Numbered from the stretch's first letter, positions 8,087 to 16,799 are shown. The stretch: 64,000 nt of DNA from Pigmentiphaga kullae (GCF_004216695.1 NZ_SGXC01000001.1:124001-188000); one strand, 5' to 3'. Notes: generated by a model not told the origin, from the sequence alone. Made by a program: numbers and translations.

Positions 8087-8894
8087 CCTTGTCTCCTGCT
8101 AATGAAAAAAGGGGCCATTGGTAAGGCAGCGGCTCCCGCGCCAACAGCCTTCCGGCTGCGTCCGCGTGATAGCTCGTGGAGTAGGCGATGGCCTGCGCCG
8201 ATGTTTCCGTATCGCACATCGAGTCGAGATCGGCGGACAGGGATCTGGCCAGAGCCGCTTTGGTCATGGCGAACGCACTGCGCGGCAGCCGGGTCAGCGC
8301 CCGTGCGATCATTCCGGTGCGATGGTCAAGCGCGTCGGGCGAAACGACTTCGCTGGCAATGCCCAGTTGCAATGCTTCTTCCGCACCGATTTCGCGGTTC
8401 GAATACAGCAGCGCCTTGGCGCGCGCCCATCCCACGATGCGCGGCAGCGTGAACAACGAGCACAGGTCGGGCACCAGGCCGATGCGCAGGAACGACATGG
8501 CAAGCCGAACCCGGTCCGTCGCGATCACGAGGTCGGCCGCCAGCACCAGGCTGCAGCCCGCGCCATAGGCGCATCCGTCCACCGCCATGACAACCGGCTT
8601 GGGGAGTTCCAGCAGGCGGCGCGCGCCGGCCGTGGCGGAAAGAATGCGGTCGCGGCCCGCCTCGGCGTCCAGCTCGCCGGGACGCATGTCCGCAATATCC
8701 CCACCGGCGCAGAAGTGACCGCCCTCGGCGCGCACCAGAACCGCCCGGACACACTCGTCGCTCCCGGCGCGATCGAACGATCGCCAGAGTTCGTCGCGCA
8801 TGGCTCGGTTCATGGCATTGCGCTTTTCCGGCCGCGCCAGGGTGATGGACGCAACGTGCCCGTCGACGCGATAGTGAACGAATGACTGGCTCAT
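8061..8894 (-). CDS. Enoyl-CoA hydratase/isomerase (crotonase) family
   Basis: A 277-residue crotonase-fold protein. The first oxyanion-hole segment is HFCAGGDIADM; the second is VDGCAYGAGCSLVLAADLVIA. The first catalytic Glu position of classical hydratases is not conserved. The segment GLVPDLCSLFTLPR carries Asp where PaaG-type isomerases have Asp, so double-bond isomerisation is at least as likely as hydration. The start at 8894 (MSQSFVHYRVDGHVAS) is chosen because it begins at the usual family N-terminus; the longer form overlaps the LysR gene. It sits between the embedded LysR gene and the MaoC gene in the same leftward operon. Confidence 0.88.
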   Translation of the reverse strand: MSQSFVHYRVDGHVASITLARPEKRNAMNRAMRDELWRSFDRAGSDECVRAVLVRAEGGHFCAGGDIADMRPGELDAEAGRDRILSATAGARRLLELPKPVVMAVDGCAYGAGCSLVLAADLVIATDRVRLAMSFLRIGLVPDLCSLFTLPRIVGWARAKALLYSNREIGAEEALQLGIASEVVSPDALDHRTGMIARALTRLPRSAFAMTKAALARSLSADLDSMCDTETSAQAIAYSTSYHADAAGRLLAREPLPYQWPLFSLAGDKDADNPDAR

Positions 8895-8904
8895 CTCAGG
8901 CCTC

Positions 8905-9807
8905 TCAGTCCAGTTGGCAGGACAGCCGTTTCCTGGCGAGCGCGATGAAGCGCTCCCGCAGCTGGGACTCGACGCTGCCATTCCATGCAAGCGCCAGCGT
9001 CAAGGTAAGCGGGCCCGCCGGCCCGGCCAACGGCCGGAATGTGACTTGTTTCATCTTGATGTTCTTCGACGAAGAGGGCACAAGCGCCACCCCCATCCCG
9101 CTCGATACGAGCATGATCATGCTGGGTATGTCGCCCACTTCCTGGGCGACACGGGGATGGAAGCCCGCGTCATTGCAGAGGCGGGTGATGCGGTGCGAGA
9201 GCGAGGAGTCCAGGGCTCGGCCGAACGTGATCAACGGTTCGCCGGCCAACAGGGCGATGTCTATCTTTTCGCGCTGGGCCAGCGGGTGGCCCGCCGGGAG
9301 CGCCACGACTAGGTGTTCCCTGGCGAAAGGGAGCAGCTCGATATCGGGCGAGGCGACGGGCGGCCGCACGATGCCCAGATCCAGTTTTCCCTGGAGAATG
9401 GCCTCCACTTGCTGGGGCGTCAGCATGCTGTCGTGCAGTTCCAACTGGACCTGGGGGTACTGACTGCGATAGTCGGCAAGCAGCCGCGGCAGCTCGGAGT
9501 AAATGGCCGAGTTGGTGAAGCCCAGGCTGAGCCTGCCCATCTGCCCCGCGTCGGCGCGTATGGCCGTGTCGCGCGCGCGCTCGGCCGCCCTCAGGATGTC
9601 CCTGGCCTCGGGAAGAAAGGCGCGGCCGGCGTCCGTCAGTTCCACATGCCGTTTGGTCCGGACGAACAGCACGACGCCCAGGGATTCCTCCAAAAGCCGG
9701 ATTTGCCGCGACAGCGGCGATTGGGCGATGTGCACGCGCTCGGCCGCGCGGCCGAAGTGGAGTTCTTCGGCAACGGCAAGAAAATAACGGAGTTGTCTCA
9801 AATCCAT
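8905..9807 (-). CDS. LysR-family regulator embedded in the catabolic operon
   Basis: A 300-residue LysR regulator of the BenM/CatM type. The N-terminus is MDLRQLRYFLAVAEELHFG, followed by the HTH RAAERVHIAQSPLSRQIRLL. The effector domain follows (SLGFTNSAIYSELP). An in-frame start eight codons upstream exists, but MDLRQLRYF is the standard family N-terminus. It is transcribed with the operon, between the CoA-transferase (27 bp upstream) and crotonase (10 bp downstream) genes, rather than divergently. Expression may therefore rise together with the pathway, giving positive feedback. It is the natural candidate to control the operon, but no binding site was identified. Confidence 0.92.
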   Translation of the reverse strand: MDLRQLRYFLAVAEELHFGRAAERVHIAQSPLSRQIRLLEESLGVVLFVRTKRHVELTDAGRAFLPEARDILRAAERARDTAIRADAGQMGRLSLGFTNSAIYSELPRLLADYRSQYPQVQLELHDSMLTPQQVEAILQGKLDLGIVRPPVASPDIELLPFAREHLVVALPAGHPLAQREKIDIALLAGEPLITFGRALDSSLSHRITRLCNDAGFHPRVAQEVGDIPSMIMLVSSGMGVALVPSSSKNIKMKQVTFRPLAGPAGPLTLTLALAWNGSVESQLRERFIALARKRLSCQLD

Positions 9808-9834
9808 GGCCGGGGCCGCTCCAGTGAACATTTG

Positions 9835-11283
9835 CTAGGATGACCACCGCGGCAGGCTTGCTCCCAGTAGCAGAGGAGGGTCGCTCCAGAAGGCCGGAGT
9901 ACTCGAGAACTGGGTGATCGGAGCAAGATAATCGAGCTTCCCGAAGGGGCTGTCCATCTGCAGCACGTCCGGCTCCAGCGGCGCCGCCGGTGCGCCGGCC
10001 CCCACCAGGCCCATGTCCTGGACCCACATGCACGTCCGGGCCAGCGCCAGGCTGACGCGATAACTGCCCCCGTCGGCCGCGCGGCGCCGCAGCGCGGCCA
10101 GCACGCCCGCAGCGCCCAGGTAGGCTGTGGTGTAGTCCGCCACCAGGGTGGTGGGCGGCAGGCGAGGAGAATCCGGCCCGCCCTCCACCCAACTGATACC
10201 CGTCGTCGACTGCGCGTTGTGGTCGAATCCCACACGGTGCGCCCATGGCCCGCCGGCATCGCCATAGGCGCTCAATTCGACGTAGACCAGACCGGGATGG
10301 CCGGCGATCATGTGCTCGAACGACAGGCCCCGCCGCGCAAGACTGCCGGGGCTGTACGATTGAACGACGACGTCCGCGCCGGCAATCAGTTCACGGACGG
10401 TGGCCAGGTCCCTGGGCGTATCGAGGTCGAGGAAGGCGCTGCGTTTGCCGAAGCCGGTATCCAGCATGAAGTTCAGCGGATCCGTCTGGGTCGGGGCGGA
10501 AATACGCAGGACGTCGGCGCCTTGCTCCGCCAGCGTCCGGGTCAGCCCCGGGCCGGCAAGAATATGGCTCAGGTCCAGTACCCGCAGCCCGGCCAGCGGC
10601 CGAGGACCGGTCTGGCGCCACAACCGGGGAGCACCCCGCGCCGCCCGTTCGATATGGATCACGGGAAGCCTGGACAGGGCCCGGGCGTGCGGGTGGAGGC
10701 GCCATTCTTCCGGCGAACGGACCAGCGACACCGGCAAGTTGGCTGCGATGCACGCATCCTCGAGCTCTTGCCCGGACCAAGCGGCGACCGCCTGCGCCAC
10801 CGCATCCCGGTTGTTCGGAGCGCCCAACAGCGTCAGCAACTCGTTGCGCAATTGCGGGCGAGTGAAAACCAGATACACCCACCGGCCGTCCCGCGTCCGG
10901 AAATAGCCATTGCCGGGCTCGTTGAAGGTGAAGTCGAAACCTATCGGATAGCCGTTCTGCTTGAGGTATCGCGAAGGGTGCAGCGCATGCGCCGCCCGCC
11001 CGATCTCCACGGACACGTCCTGGCCGGCATGCCCCAGTTCCCTGGCGAGACTGGCCAGCGCGGTTCCCTGCGCCGCCGCGGCGACCGCCATGGCGCCCGC
11101 CAGCCGATGGGGGCTGTCGATGGCGGGGTCGGCCCCGGTGATAGACACCTCGCCGCCGGCATCCGTTCGCTTCAATCCCAGGACCGCCAGGCATGCGTCC
11201 AGTTGCGCATCGGCGACCGGGTCGGCATCGGGGCGCGCGCCGGCCGGAATCCGTGCGGCCCATAGGCTTGATTCGGACGTCAT
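9835..11283 (-). CDS. CaiB/BaiF-family (class III) CoA transferase with permuted layout
   Basis: A 482-residue class III CoA transferase, a family that exchanges CoA between two acyl groups through an aspartyl-CoA intermediate. The motif PLAGLRVLDLSHILAGP, normally close to the N-terminus, starts only at about residue 229. The preceding 225 residues (for example YFRTRDGRWVYLVF and VSLVRSPEEWRLHPHA) resemble the usual C-terminal half. Asp383 in LVADYTTAYLG is the probable catalytic residue. The halves therefore appear swapped or partially duplicated. The start overlaps the ligase stop as ATGA. Within the operon it could activate the growth substrate with a CoA drawn from a pathway product, as an alternative to the ATP-dependent ligase. 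Confidence 0.85.
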   Translation of the reverse strand: MTSESSLWAARIPAGARPDADPVADAQLDACLAVLGLKRTDAGGEVSITGADPAIDSPHRLAGAMAVAAAAQGTALASLARELGHAGQDVSVEIGRAAHALHPSRYLKQNGYPIGFDFTFNEPGNGYFRTRDGRWVYLVFTRPQLRNELLTLLGAPNNRDAVAQAVAAWSGQELEDACIAANLPVSLVRSPEEWRLHPHARALSRLPVIHIERAARGAPRLWRQTGPRPLAGLRVLDLSHILAGPGLTRTLAEQGADVLRISAPTQTDPLNFMLDTGFGKRSAFLDLDTPRDLATVRELIAGADVVVQSYSPGSLARRGLSFEHMIAGHPGLVYVELSAYGDAGGPWAHRVGFDHNAQSTTGISWVEGGPDSPRLPPTTLVADYTTAYLGAAGVLAALRRRAADGGSYRVSLALARTCMWVQDMGLVGAGAPAAPLEPDVLQMDSPFGKLDYLAPITQFSSTPAFWSDPPLLLGASLPRWSS

Positions 11284-12836
11284 GCGTTCTCCACGCGGCG
11301 ATCGCTATCGTCGCCATATCGCCGCTTCAGCGTGAGCTTGTCGACCTTGCCTGCCCCATTCTTGGGCAGCTCGTCCACGATGACGATCTTCGTCGGCTGC
11401 TTGTAGCGGGCGAGCCTGCCTTGCAGATGGCCCATGATTCGATGTTCGTCCAGGCCACATCCCGGAACCGGACTGACGACGGCGCAAACGGTCTCGCCCC
11501 ATTTCGGGTGCGAAATCCCGATGACGGCGGACTCCAGCACGTCCGGATTCTCGGCCAGCCTGGCTTCCACCTCGGCGGCGTAGATGTTCTCGCCGCCGCT
11601 GACGATCATTTCCTTGATGCGTCCGGCCACGGTCAGGAAACCGTCACCGTCCAGCCGCCCCAGGTCGCCCGTTCGAAGCCATCCGTCTTCGAACGCGGCC
11701 GCCGATTCGGCTGGTTGGTCCCAATAGCCGAGCATAACGTTGGGGCCCCGCATCTGGATCTCGCCGATCCCGTCGATGCCGGCGGCCGCGATGCGGACGT
11801 CGCCGAACATGGGCGCCTGGCCGGCCGTCATCGCCTTGGCGGCGGGCGCGCCCGGGGCAAGGGCGGTCACCAGCGGCGCGGCCTCGGTCAGGCCGTAGCG
11901 CTGGATCACGGCGATGCCTCGGTCGTGATAACGCTTGATCAGCGTGTCGGGAACGGGAGCTCCCCCTACGATGATGCCGCGCAGGCTGGACAGGTCCGCG
12001 CGGTGGAAGTCGTCCTGTTCCGCGAGGAACTGGTACATGGCCGGTACGCCGGCAATGATGGAGATGCGCTCCGAGGCGATGCGCCCGATGATGCTGCCGG
12101 GATCGAACGACTTCTCCAGGTGAATCGTCGCACCGCGCAAGAAACTTTCCATCACCGTCGAGACCGGGGCCGCATGGAACAGGGGCGCGGAGACGAGCAC
12201 TTTGTCGGTGGGCAGCCCGCCCTGGATGAGAATGGTGTTGAGGGTGTTCCAGAAGATGTTGCCGTGGCTCAACATGACACCCTTGGGACGGCCCGTGCTG
12301 CCCGATGTGTAGAGCAGCCAGGCGGTCTCGTCCCATCCGGCCAGCCGACGGCTCGCGTGGGCGTCCGGCGCGGCCGAGCAAGCGTGGGCGAATTCGTCGC
12401 CGCCTTGGCGGTCCGAACGCAGGAAAAGACGGCACTCGGTCTGCCGCGCCACCTCCGCCTGGATGGGCGCGAATTCCGCGCCATGGATCAACAGCGCGGC
12501 GCTGCAGTCTTGCACCATCGCCACCACCTCGGGCGTACTCAGCCGGAAATTCAGCGGAACGAAGATCGCGCCGATGCTGGCGGCGGCGAACATCGTCACC
12601 AGAAATCGCACGTCGTTGAAGTCCAGCAGCGCGACGCGATCGCCGGGCCGCACGCCCGCCGCGCGCATCCAGGCCGCCAAGCCTTGCGTCATCCGGTGCA
12701 TGTGCCCATATGTCCAGCGCTCCGTTTCCTCCCCCTGTCTCCAATAGACTACCGACAGGGCATCGGGACTTCTTTGCGCATGTTTGGCCAGCCAATGCTG
12801 GAGATTCGGATCGGGCATGGCCCACGGGTGCTTCAT
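11280..12836 (-). CDS. Acyl-CoA synthetase (AMP-dependent ligase)
   Basis: A 518-residue ANL-superfamily ligase that forms an acyl-adenylate and then an acyl-CoA. The P-loop-like A3 motif is LLYTSGSTGRPKGVMLSHG. The A5 motif is QRYGLTEA. The A7/A8 region contains GWLRTGDLGRLDGDGF and GRIKEMIVSGGENI. The A10 lysine is in PKNGAGKVDK near the C-terminus. The length and motifs fit medium/long-chain or aryl-acid ligases (FadD/feruloyl-CoA synthetase types); specificity cannot be read from the sequence. It overlaps by 4 bp both the upstream lyase gene and the downstream CoA-transferase gene, indicating tight coupling. It is probably the entry step, converting an acid captured by the operon's Bug receptors to a CoA thioester. 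Confidence 0.92.
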   Translation of the reverse strand: MKHPWAMPDPNLQHWLAKHAQRSPDALSVVYWRQGEETERWTYGHMHRMTQGLAAWMRAAGVRPGDRVALLDFNDVRFLVTMFAAASIGAIFVPLNFRLSTPEVVAMVQDCSAALLIHGAEFAPIQAEVARQTECRLFLRSDRQGGDEFAHACSAAPDAHASRRLAGWDETAWLLYTSGSTGRPKGVMLSHGNIFWNTLNTILIQGGLPTDKVLVSAPLFHAAPVSTVMESFLRGATIHLEKSFDPGSIIGRIASERISIIAGVPAMYQFLAEQDDFHRADLSSLRGIIVGGAPVPDTLIKRYHDRGIAVIQRYGLTEAAPLVTALAPGAPAAKAMTAGQAPMFGDVRIAAAGIDGIGEIQMRGPNVMLGYWDQPAESAAAFEDGWLRTGDLGRLDGDGFLTVAGRIKEMIVSGGENIYAAEVEARLAENPDVLESAVIGISHPKWGETVCAVVSPVPGCGLDEHRIMGHLQGRLARYKQPTKIVIVDELPKNGAGKVDKLTLKRRYGDDSDRRVENA

Positions 12837-14215
12837 GCGGATCGGCCTTCCGAAGTGTTTGCGGGACGGCGGCCGTCAGCCGCCAGCATGCCGTCGACCA
12901 TGGCGAGCGTACTGCCCAGGTAGGATTCCGGGCTGCACAGCCGTCTGATACCCTCCTCGCCACCCAGCGCGTCGCGCATATTCGCCTGTCCGGCCAGGAT
13001 TTCCCAAAGCGGTCGCGCACTTTCCGCCGCCTGCTTGCAGGCATCGTAGACGCGCTCATGGGCAGCCTGCCGGCCCAATGCTTTGGCGGCGGCCATCATG
13101 ACGGCTTCCGCCACGATCAGCCCGCCGGTAAGATCCAGGTTCCGGCACATGCGCTGTTTGTCGACGGTCAGGCCTTCGAGCATGAAAATCGCGTTCGCGC
13201 AGGCGCCCGCTGCCAGCACGAAGCTTTGCGGAATGGCCAGCCATTCCGCCTGCCAGGGACCAGTCGAACGCTCGAAGTCGTGCACGGCCGCATCGAACAT
13301 CAGGGCGGCGTTCTGGCGTACCGCCTTGGCGTTCGCGATGATCACCTCGCACGAAATGGGATTGCGTTTCTGCGGCATCGTGCTGGATGCGCCCCGGCCA
13401 GGCACGAATGGCTCGGCCACTTCGCCGAATTCGTTGGCCATCATGAGCGATACGTCGGTGGCGATCTTGGCGAGCGACCCCGTCAGCAGGGCCAGCAGGC
13501 CGACCGCCTCGGCCAGGTTGTCGCGCGCCACGTGCCAGGTGATCGCGGGAATGCCGAGACCCAGTTCCTCGCACAGGGCGCGCTGTACTTGCAGGCCATG
13601 GTCTCCCAGCGACGCGAGCGTGCCGGCCGCCCCCGAGAACGATCCCACCAGCAACCTGGGCTTGAGCTCTTGCAGCCTGGCCATATGGCGGTCGAACATC
13701 GACAGCCACACCGCCGCCTTGTAGCCGAACGTAATAGGCAGCGCGTGCTGCAAATGCGTGCGACCCGCCAGCAGGGTCTCGCGATGCTCGCCAGCCATGC
13801 GCGCGAGCACGGCCCGAAGAGTGCCGATCTGTTCCTCTGTCAGCTGCAACGCTTGCCGAAGCTGCAGAACCAGCGCGGTGTCCATGATGTCCTGTGTCGT
13901 GGCGCCCCAGTGCACGTAGCGTCCCGCGTCTCCCGCCGCTTCGGACAATTGCCTGACGAGGGGGAGGATGGGATAGCCGACGATCAGCGTCTCGCGCGCC
14001 AGTCGGTCGAAGTCGGCGGTGAAGGCGCTCGCGGCGCGGGTGATGTCGGCTGCTGCCTGGGCGGGGATGATGCCGACGCGGGCTTGCGCCCGGGCCAATG
14101 CCGCCTCGACCTCCACATAGCGGCCGACCAGGGCGTCATCGCAGAAAACCCCACGCATGTCGGCCGTGCCGAACATATCGCCGAAGATCCGCGAATCGAT
14201 GGGAGTCGTGCTCAT
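12833..14215 (-). CDS. Fumarase/aspartase-superfamily lyase, carboxymuconate-cycloisomerase-like
   Basis: A 460-residue all-helical lyase. The superfamily signature SSTMPQKRNP is present, and HWGATTQDIMDTALVL is the second conserved segment (Thr-Gln-Asp). AGRTHLQHALPITFG is the third. The combination is closest in style to 3-carboxy-cis,cis-muconate cycloisomerase (PcaB) and adenylosuccinate lyase; I saw no other pca or pur genes. The enzymes of this superfamily eliminate or add a group beta to a carboxylate. Within a CoA pathway this is unusual and may act on a dicarboxylic intermediate or release a side group before CoA activation. It overlaps the ligase gene by 4 bp. Confidence 0.82.
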   Translation of the reverse strand: MSTTPIDSRIFGDMFGTADMRGVFCDDALVGRYVEVEAALARAQARVGIIPAQAAADITRAASAFTADFDRLARETLIVGYPILPLVRQLSEAAGDAGRYVHWGATTQDIMDTALVLQLRQALQLTEEQIGTLRAVLARMAGEHRETLLAGRTHLQHALPITFGYKAAVWLSMFDRHMARLQELKPRLLVGSFSGAAGTLASLGDHGLQVQRALCEELGLGIPAITWHVARDNLAEAVGLLALLTGSLAKIATDVSLMMANEFGEVAEPFVPGRGASSTMPQKRNPISCEVIIANAKAVRQNAALMFDAAVHDFERSTGPWQAEWLAIPQSFVLAAGACANAIFMLEGLTVDKQRMCRNLDLTGGLIVAEAVMMAAAKALGRQAAHERVYDACKQAAESARPLWEILAGQANMRDALGGEEGIRRLCSPESYLGSTLAMVDGMLAADGRRPANTSEGRSA

Positions 14216-14245
14216 GCTTGTCTCTCTATCCTTTGTCCGTGGGCC

Positions 14246-15157
14246 TCAAACCGGATCCCAGCTGAATACGTCTGCGGAGCGGTCCAGCGCGTAGAAACCG
14301 GAACGCATGGCGGGTATGGCATGCTCCGCGATCGCCTCGGGCGTCCATCCTTCGCTGCGTTGCACCGAGCGAAGCGGACGGTTCTGGCTGATCAGGAAGA
14401 GCTCATTGGCGCGCACGGCGAATATCTGTCCGGTCACGTCGCCGGCGGCTTCCGAGCCGAGGTAGACGATCATGGGAGCGATCTTGGCGGTCTCCATGGT
14501 CTTGATCTTTTCGACCCGGGCCTGCTCCTGCGGCGTGTCGGCGGGAATGGAGCCGATGAGCCGGCTCCAGGCGAAAGGACACACCGCGTTGGCGGTGACG
14601 CCGTAGCGCGCCATATCCAGGGCCACCGATTTCGCCAGCGCCACGGCGCCCAGCTTGGCCGCCGCGTAATTGGCCTGTCCGAAATTACCCACCAGCGCCG
14701 AGGCCGAAGTCATGAATACGTAGCGGCCGCCGTTGCGGGCCTTGAAGTGCGGTGCCGCCGCGCGGCTGACGTAGAACGAGCCGTTCAGATGCACATCGAC
14801 GACGGCTTTCCATTCTTCCACCGACATCTTGTGGAAGATGCGGTCGCGAACGATGCCGGCATTGTTGACCACCACGTCGAGCTGCCCGAAGTGGCGGATC
14901 GCGGTATCCACCATGTTCTGCGCCGAATCCCAATCCGACACCGAGTCGGTATTGGCAATGGCCTCTCCTCCGGCCGCGCCTATCTCGCGGACGACTTCGG
15001 CGGCCGGGCCGGAGTCGGTCCCGCTGCCGTCCAGCGCCGTGCCGAGATCGTTGACCACGACTTTCGCGCCATGCGCGGCCATGGCCAATGCAATGTCGCG
15101 GCCGATACCCCGTCCCGCGCCCGTCACGAGCGCGACTTTTCCATCCAGCATGCCCAT
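14246..15157 (-). CDS. SDR-family 3-hydroxyacyl-CoA dehydrogenase-like
   Basis: A 303-residue SDR with an intact set of motifs. These are TGAGRGIGRD (cofactor loop), VNNAG, an SA pair with the catalytic Ser (MTSASALVG) and YAAAKLGAVAL (Tyr-x-x-x-Lys). The segment VVVNDLGTALDGSGTDSGPA and the extended C-terminus resemble the dehydrogenase domain of peroxisomal multifunctional enzyme type 2 and related FabG-like hydroxyacyl-CoA dehydrogenases. The MFE-2 type works together with MaoC-type hydratases, and a MaoC gene occurs in the same operon. It would oxidise a hydroxyacyl-CoA to the keto form. It is separated by 30 bp from the lyase gene and 38 bp from the thiolase-like gene. Confidence 0.88.
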   Translation of the reverse strand: MGMLDGKVALVTGAGRGIGRDIALAMAAHGAKVVVNDLGTALDGSGTDSGPAAEVVREIGAAGGEAIANTDSVSDWDSAQNMVDTAIRHFGQLDVVVNNAGIVRDRIFHKMSVEEWKAVVDVHLNGSFYVSRAAAPHFKARNGGRYVFMTSASALVGNFGQANYAAAKLGAVALAKSVALDMARYGVTANAVCPFAWSRLIGSIPADTPQEQARVEKIKTMETAKIAPMIVYLGSEAAGDVTGQIFAVRANELFLISQNRPLRSVQRSEGWTPEAIAEHAIPAMRSGFYALDRSADVFSWDPV

Positions 15158-15195
15158 TGTCTTTCCTCAGTCTTCAGATGATGTGGCAGGCGGCA

Positions 15196-16350
15196 TCAAA
15201 GCGTGCCCGCGCTGCCGAAGAGCGCCGTGCACTGGCTCGACAGGACGGCGCCGTTGCCATGCGCCAGGCCGACGTCGCAGGAAGCAACCTGGCGCTCGCC
15301 GCACTCCCCGCGTATCTGCCGCACGATCTCTATCATGGCGAGCAAGCCGTACATGCCGGGGTGGCAGTACGACAAACCGCCGCCATTGGTGTTGACGGGC
15401 AGGCGCCCGCCCGGCGCGATCGCGCCATCGGCGACGAATGCGCCGCCATCCCCCTTCGCGCAGAAGCCCAGGTCCTCCAAGAACAAGATGGGCGTGATCG
15501 TGAAAGCGTCGTAGAGACCTAGAACGTCCACGTCGGCAGGCCCGAACCCCGCCATGGCGAAAGCCGCCTGCCCCGATTGGACGGCGCAGGTCGTGGTCAG
15601 CTCGGGCATGTTCGAAATCGTGCCGTGCCCCAGCGCTTCGCCCACCCCGAGCACATAGACCGGGGGTTTGCGCAATGAACGGGCGCGGCTCGCCGAGGTC
15701 AGCACCATCGCGCCGCCGCCATCCAGGACCAGACAGCAGTCGCGCACCGTCAACGGTTCAGAGACCATGCGCGACGACAGCACCTGCTCGACGGCGAGCG
15801 GCTCTTTCTCCCAGGCCTTGGGGTTCAGGAGCGCCCATTGCCTGGCCGCCACGGCCACTTCCGCGAGATGCCGGCGCGTCGTCCCGTATTCATGCATGTG
15901 GCGCGAGGCGGCCAGGGCATAGGCGCTGACCGGAAGCAGCGGCCTGAACGGATCCTCGTAGGGGTTCGGGTCGGGACGAGATGCCGTGGTCCGCGACACC
16001 GACCGCTGGGTGCTTCCATAGGCGATCAAGGCGACCTGGCAGGCGCCGGCCTCGATGGCCTGCACCGCATGGGCCACATGGGACATGAACGACGAGCCGC
16101 CGATCTGTGTGCCGTCGAAGCAGCGCGGCGAAATGCCCAAGTATTCCGCCAGCATCATCGGCCCGAACCGGACCTGCGCGCTGGCGACGAACAGGCCGTC
16201 CACGTCCCGCAGCGACAAGCCCGCGTCCGCCAGGGCCCGCGTCGTGGCCTGGGCCATCAGGTCCAGCGGCGTGGTGCCGGCCGCCATCTGACCGAGATCG
16301 GACTCCGCGATGCCGGCTACCGCCACGCGTCCGCGCATCGAAGCATTCAT
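15196..16350 (-). CDS. Thiolase-like protein of the SCP-x/Ltp2 type, no nucleophilic Cys
   Basis: A 384-residue thiolase-fold protein. The position of the acyl-accepting cysteine reads GGSSFMSH (residues 84-91), so the nucleophile is missing. Other conserved elements remain: LYDAFTI (Tyr280), GLSYCHPG (His330) and LAHGNGAV (residues 362-369). Loss of the cysteine is characteristic of Ltp2-type proteins, which with a DUF35 partner catalyse retro-aldol cleavage in steroid side-chain degradation instead of thiolysis. The DUF35 gene lies immediately upstream and overlaps by 4 bp, as in the known two-subunit aldolases. It is therefore more likely an acyl-CoA retro-aldolase subunit than an acetyltransferase. 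Confidence 0.85.
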   Translation of the reverse strand: MNASMRGRVAVAGIAESDLGQMAAGTTPLDLMAQATTRALADAGLSLRDVDGLFVASAQVRFGPMMLAEYLGISPRCFDGTQIGGSSFMSHVAHAVQAIEAGACQVALIAYGSTQRSVSRTTASRPDPNPYEDPFRPLLPVSAYALAASRHMHEYGTTRRHLAEVAVAARQWALLNPKAWEKEPLAVEQVLSSRMVSEPLTVRDCCLVLDGGGAMVLTSASRARSLRKPPVYVLGVGEALGHGTISNMPELTTTCAVQSGQAAFAMAGFGPADVDVLGLYDAFTITPILFLEDLGFCAKGDGGAFVADGAIAPGGRLPVNTNGGGLSYCHPGMYGLLAMIEIVRQIRGECGERQVASCDVGLAHGNGAVLSSQCTALFGSAGTL

Positions 16351-16799
16351 GGCTCTCGCTCCTCTCGGGGCGACGGCGAATCCGGCCCGTCGACGTCGAA
16401 TACCGGATAAGGCGGGCCTTCATCCGGACGATGAACGCGCATCCGTACGCGCATACCGATCCTGACCTCCGAAGCCGGGGTGCCTTCGACCCGGCTCATC
16501 AGCCGGAACCCTTCGTCCATGTCGATGAGCGAGACGTTCAGCGGCGCTTCACCGCGGTAATGAATCGTGGTGATGGCATGGACAGTGCCCGTCCCCGCCG
16601 AGATTTCCCATGCCAGGCCGCAGGCGCCCGTGCCCGGTGCGGTCACCCGTGGATAGAAGACGGCGCGGCCGGTCTCGGGCTCACGCTGGAACGCCAGCTT
16701 TCCTTGCTCGAGAAACGCCAGGTAACGTCCGTATGGCGATTCTTCGGCCAGGCGATTCAGACTGTCATAGGCGTAGTCGCCTGCTTGGGGTCGGCTCAT
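16347..16799 (-). CDS. DUF35 OB-fold protein, zinc ribbon lost
   Basis: A 150-residue DUF35 protein. DUF35 proteins normally have an N-terminal rubredoxin-like zinc ribbon (QRCxxCG and a later Cys pair) followed by an OB fold. Here the ribbon region reads LAFQREPETGRAVFYPR and only Cys60 survives, so zinc binding is improbable. The OB-fold part is intact (GTVHAITTIH, VSLIDMDEGFRLMSRVEG, IGMRVRMRV). DUF35 subunits stabilise and complete the active site of thiolase-like aldolases and of MaoC hydratases. It overlaps the thiolase-like gene and the next SDR gene by 4 bp each, so stoichiometric synthesis is expected. Confidence 0.85.
   Translation of the reverse strand: MSRPQAGDYAYDSLNRLAEESPYGRYLAFLEQGKLAFQREPETGRAVFYPRVTAPGTGACGLAWEISAGTGTVHAITTIHYRGEAPLNVSLIDMDEGFRLMSRVEGTPASEVRIGMRVRMRVHRPDEGPPYPVFDVDGPDSPSPREEREP

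Noticed and set aside
11193-12923. 576-codon plus-strand frame opposite the CoA ligase
   Set aside because: No motif and biased composition; the minus strand carries a full set of ligase motifs.
12710-15181. 823-codon plus-strand frame opposite the lyase and SDR genes
   Set aside because: A shadow frame spanning two real genes and their intergenic gap; no conserved feature.
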